Shown one piece after another: positions 60,792-64,000 of a DNA stretch of 64,000 bases; the first letter of the stretch is position 1, and each line of letters opens with the position of its first letter. Origin of the DNA: Hevea brasiliensis (taxonomy: Eukaryota; Streptophyta; Magnoliopsida; Malpighiales; Euphorbiaceae); NCBI RefSeq assembly GCF_030052815.1, contig NC_079496.1, positions 39,705,593 to 39,769,592 on the forward strand, written 5' to 3'. The notes beneath the pieces are model-generated. The model searched no databases. It was not told where the DNA came from and was given only the letters and a program-made list of their open reading frames with translations. The position numbers and the translations under genes were made by a program.

Positions 60792-61592
60792 TGCAGTCAC
60801 GAGATATTAGACTCCGGGTTGGCAATGGCTCAACTGTTGAAGCTTTAGCCATAGGATCTAAATCTTTATACATGTGTGGACATATTTTGTATTTAAATAA
60901 TGTTTTGCAAGTATCTGATACTTTTAAGAACATCATTTCTATATCTAGTTTGACTAGAAATGGTTATGAATTTCAGTTCACAAATGATGTTTGCAATATT
61001 TATTTTGGAAATAAATATGTTGGCTCGGGCTATATGCATGATGGAATTTATTATTTAGATAATAATGTTAAATGCAAATCTAATGCAAGCAATCTAAATG
61101 AATGTAATGCCATGATGAAAATCAACTCAAGTTCAAAATATATTTGGCACTTAAGATTAGGTCATGTTACAGAAGATAGGATTACAAAGCTGGAGAAAAT
61201 GGGGATTTTATACTCATTAGGTTCTGAACCTACTCCAACTTGTGAATCCTGCCTTCAAGGCAAAATAACTAGGTCACCTTTTGTTGGACAAGGGCTAAGA
61301 GCTGAAAATATTTTGGAATTGATACATAGTGATGTATGTGGTCCATTTAAGGAAATGGCTAGAGGCAGTTTTCAATACTTTATTACCTTTACTAATGATA
61401 AATCAAGGTTTGGGTATTTGTATTTGATCAAATACAAATATGAATCCTTTGAAAAGTTCAAAGAATTTAAATGTTAAGTAGAAAATCAAACAGGAAAAAG
61501 TATTAAGACTCTTCGATCAGATCGTAAAGGTGAATACTTAAGTACTAGATTTGATAAATACTTGAAAGAGCATGGCATTGTCTCCCAACTAA
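60792..61592 (+). pseudogene. Copia pol fragment of E (protease end, integrase start)
   Basis: Open from 60791 to 61477: the end of the protease region (RLRVGNGSTVEALAIGS), the HHCC pre-integrase segment (WHLRLGHVTEDRITK, PTCESCLQGK) and the integrase core with the first Asp (LIHSDVCGPFKEMARGS). A TAA stop at 61475-61477 sits where F and H have SEVENQTGK. The second Asp region (RSDRKGEYLS) follows. X cuts it at 61593. It is close in sequence to F and H. Confidence 0.88.
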
Positions 61593-63100
61593 TGTTTGCT
61601 GGTTGTACAATCACCGCAAGTGCACGGATCGCTAACAAGTAATAAATTGATGAGTAAAGTATCATTCCCACGAGGAATTTAATTAGTAAGTACCAATCTA
61701 CACAGTAATTTTGACTGTTTAGGCTACCGAACAATGAGGGAATGAAAGTTGTCTATTTTAAACACTAAAATGGTAAACTTAAAATGAAGTAATCTATTTT
61801 GAAACAATTTCAGAATTAAGATTTCATACTTGAATTTTACTATGGGTGTTATCTTGTTTATTTACTGGATTGAGAATTGTTTGCCTTGATGGAAATTAAT
61901 CCTAAGGTATCCTAAGTCCTTTCTCAAGGAACCTAGGGTGTATTCTAATTAACTTAAACCCAACTTTTGTGGTGATCAAATTAATTAAAATCCTTTAAGG
62001 TCTTCGACCAATTTTGAAACTCCACAAAGGTATCAGCCTATGTCTAGGTTAGAATTCCTAGATTCAAAATCTTGATTTTCTAATATTAATCTTCATCTTT
62101 TAGTCCTTCAATTAATATCTATAATCATTACTAAGTGGGTACTAACACATAGCATGCATAAAGATCACAAGAAATTAAATCAAGGAATAAATCTCAAATC
62201 CAATAAATAAAACTTAATGTTCGTCCATAATAATGATTACAAGCTTTACTCTCCCAATTCCAGAATATGAAAACTACTCACTCATGGTGAGTTCAGCAAA
62301 CATCATGATAAATAAAAATAAAGACAGTAAAAATAAATTGTCTAGAAGAAATAAAGCGATAAACATCCGTCTAAGGAAATGGAATGAAAGAACTGAAGAG
62401 GGTTTGCAGCTTTGATCTTGTAGAACTTCGACTGGAAGACTCCTCTTGATACTGATATTCTTCTCCTCAAAATGATTGGTGAGACTTCAGAGGCGAATCC
62501 TCTTTGAATTAGAAAATAAGAACGGGAATTTGGGTTATAAAACTAGCTGCCGCATAGTACACGGCCCATGTGTCACTACACGGCCCCGGGCCATGTAACT
62601 TACTGGAGCGAAATTACAGATTCATGCATTGGCACAGAGACTTACACGGGTCTGCGTTGGCTGCACGGTCTGGTTACACGAGCCGTGTACTTTTGTTCTC
62701 ATAAAGTTCTTCAAGCTTGTGCCCAACAGAGACATACACGGGTCTATGTCGATTACACAGGTTTAATTACATGACCCGTTTATTTTTCTTTCTCCATTGG
62801 CTTTCTGGCTTTCTTCTTGCAGAAGGTTACATGGGTTTGTGGCTTTGCTTGCACGACCCGTGCACTTTGTATCAGCAGCAATTTTGAATCTTTTGATCCC
62901 TCCAAGCTTCCCTTTTCACTCCTATGCTCTATGACCTCACTAAAATACCTGAAATGATACAGAAAATATGGAATTAAGATCTTGACAATAGAAATTACAA
63001 AAACTAATGAAATCGACTACTATGCATGAGATTACTTACCTAAATGCCATGAGATAGTATACATTGTGCTTAAAAACATCTATACAATTCAAGTGTATCA
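61593..63100 (-). repeat. 3' LTR of X (1.5 kb)
   Basis: On the minus strand it starts TGATACACTTGAATTG and ends CCAGCAAACA, giving TG...CA ends. It has no gene. It includes a cluster of ACACGG/CCGTGT near-palindromes (62555-62875). Confidence 0.65.
62555..62875 (-). repeat. ACACGG/CCGTGT near-palindrome cluster
   Basis: About eight short GC-rich motifs such as TACACGGCCC, TACACGGGTC, CACGAGCCGTGTAC and CACGACCCGTGCAC at irregular spacing in AT-rich DNA. Confidence 0.6.
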
Positions 63101-63117
63101 AATACCCCCAAACTCAA
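63101..63117 (-). other. Polypurine tract of X
   Basis: The minus strand reads GAGTTTGGGGGTATT next to the LTR start. Confidence 0.6.
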
Positions 63118-64000
63118 ACTCTTGCTTGTCCTCAAGCAAAACAAAACTCTATTTTAAAACACATTTCAGGGGATAACTTAGGAATAGAACCAACAATTTA
63201 ATAAGCACAAAATTGAACTCCTTTAATCCTTCATACCAATTACTCTCTTTCAAGGCATAAGGGTTCTAATAGCTGCCTGTTTGGAACTTCACCTCCCTTC
63301 ATGGTGACTCAACTAATTATTCCTCTATACAAAGCCATTAATAAGTCACAAATAACCCATTTTACTCAACTATTTTTTTTTAAATGTCCCTTTTGTCTTC
63401 TCCCCCAAATTCATTGCTTTTGCAGGGTTAGGAAGGCATATTTTTCTTTGGTTTCAATTTCACACTTGCACTCTTTCTTGAGTTCTTCATCCTCTCTCCA
63501 TTTTCCTTTCTGCACTTAATATACTTTTTACTTATGCATATAGCTTCCTCAAAAGGGTAAGTATGTGTTTAGGCTAGGGGCTAGGTAAATAATACGAGTA
63601 AGTAATAAATTCTAAGGGATAGATATAGGTTTCAAATTGACTACAAGGGATATATATTTTTATTAAGGGTGGCTAAGGCTTAGTAAGGTTATATCAAAGA
63701 ATTCCTTAATCATTTCTTCATCAAGCATATGCTAGGATTTCGCCTTGATAGGTCCAAATGATATGTTCTAGAGCTGGTGAGGCATTTTTAGGTTTGTTTA
63801 TATTTCAAGAAATTTCTCCTAACTTCCCAAGTTGGATGTGACAAATTAATAGTTATGAAGGGGTTTAACTAGTTTAGTTCCACTAGAGAGATTAGGTTCT
63901 TCACAAACAACATCTTAGAATCCCTTTTTGCCTATCCACAATATGTTAGAATCCCTTTTTGCCTATCCAGATATGTTCATTCCTCTATCCCGTGGAGTAT
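63118..64000 (-). other. 3' untranslated region of X, no gene seen
   Basis: It begins with the GCTTGAGGACAAGCAA phrase. The rest is AT-rich with no convincing frame. Near the right end AGAATCCCTTTTTGCCTATCC occurs twice (63919 and 63949), a short direct repeat. Confidence 0.5.

Larger units (their letters stand above)
17447..61592 (+). mobile_element. Copia element E, split by Gypsy B
   Basis: The left piece 17447-19364 is a Copia 5' LTR lacking its last 140-150 bp. The right piece 60792-61592, same strand, is Copia protease-integrase. Gypsy B lies exactly between. The LTR end, primer site, gag and part of protease are absent, so E lost about 2 kb or more, or the two pieces are from different copies. 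X then interrupts the integrase at 61593. Confidence 0.6.
61593..64000 (-). mobile_element. Gypsy element X (Athila/Tat-like), partial
   Basis: The minus strand reads, from the right, GCTTGAGGACAAGCAAGAGT, then a G-rich polypurine tract, then an LTR. This phrase before the 3' LTR is characteristic of plant Athila/Tat-type Gypsy elements. It is inserted in E's integrase; the left flank ACTAA would be the target copy. The rest of the element lies beyond the window. Confidence 0.65.

Noticed and set aside
61593..64000. A host gene with introns right of 61.6 kb
   Set aside because: No long frame or recognisable domain; the GCTTGAGGACAAGCAA phrase, polypurine tract and TG...CA ends fit an LTR element better.

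Overview
This is plant nuclear DNA, AT-rich, and it is made almost entirely of LTR retrotransposons. I found no convincing host gene, tRNA or rRNA. The identifiable coding remnants are gag and pol fragments of Ty3/Gypsy (mostly Tekay/Del-like chromovirus) and Ty1/Copia (Angela/BARE-like) elements. All coding remnants carry stops, frameshifts or deletions. The elements use the plant initiator-tRNA-Met primer site (TGGTATCAGAGC). A eudicot with a repeat-rich genome is likely; a woody Euphorbiaceae such as Hevea or Manihot is only a guess from general resemblance.

Layout, with letter names used throughout. D (1-4389, minus) is a Gypsy 5' LTR plus gag. Y (4390-6870, plus) is a Tat/Ogre-like LTR/leader region with tandem repeats. 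J (6880-8674) is a decayed Gypsy LTR. A 243-bp Gypsy LTR start (8675-8917) abuts F (8918-13918, plus), a 5'-truncated Copia element. G (13919-17446, minus) is Gypsy gag plus LTR. From 17.4 kb to the end is one nested stack. G's LTR is cut by Copia E (17447-19364, resuming 60792-61592). E is interrupted by Gypsy B (19365-60791, minus). B's 3' LTR is cut by Gypsy A (20749-44569, plus). A's 5' LTR holds solo LTR I (23321-27277) and its 3' LTR holds Copia H (35087-44529). B's 5' LTR is cut by Gypsy C (51857-60579, plus). E's integrase is cut by X (61593 to the window end, minus, Athila/Tat-like). Target-site duplications are exact for I (GCTTT), H (ACTAC) and C (TGCGC), and 4 of 5 bases for A.

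The Gypsy LTRs are unusually long (about 3.6-4.0 kb). A and B lack pol: both carry the same non-coding block between a protease remnant and the polypurine tract, so they look like members of one non-autonomous, gag-bearing family. C is the related element that keeps reverse transcriptase and RNase H, but a deletion fused its RNase H directly to the middle of its 3' LTR.

The most interesting signal is structural. LTRs of several diverged Gypsy families (A/B, C, D, I, G) keep two stem-loops at equivalent positions. Their arms change sequence but stay complementary. One lies about 600-690 bp before the LTR 3' end; the other is a 10-bp-arm CTCCAATTGG hairpin in the LTR interior. Together with shared splice-donor-like and acceptor-like sites flanking the LTR-to-gag leader, they suggest a structured, possibly spliced leader RNA that I do not recognise from described families.
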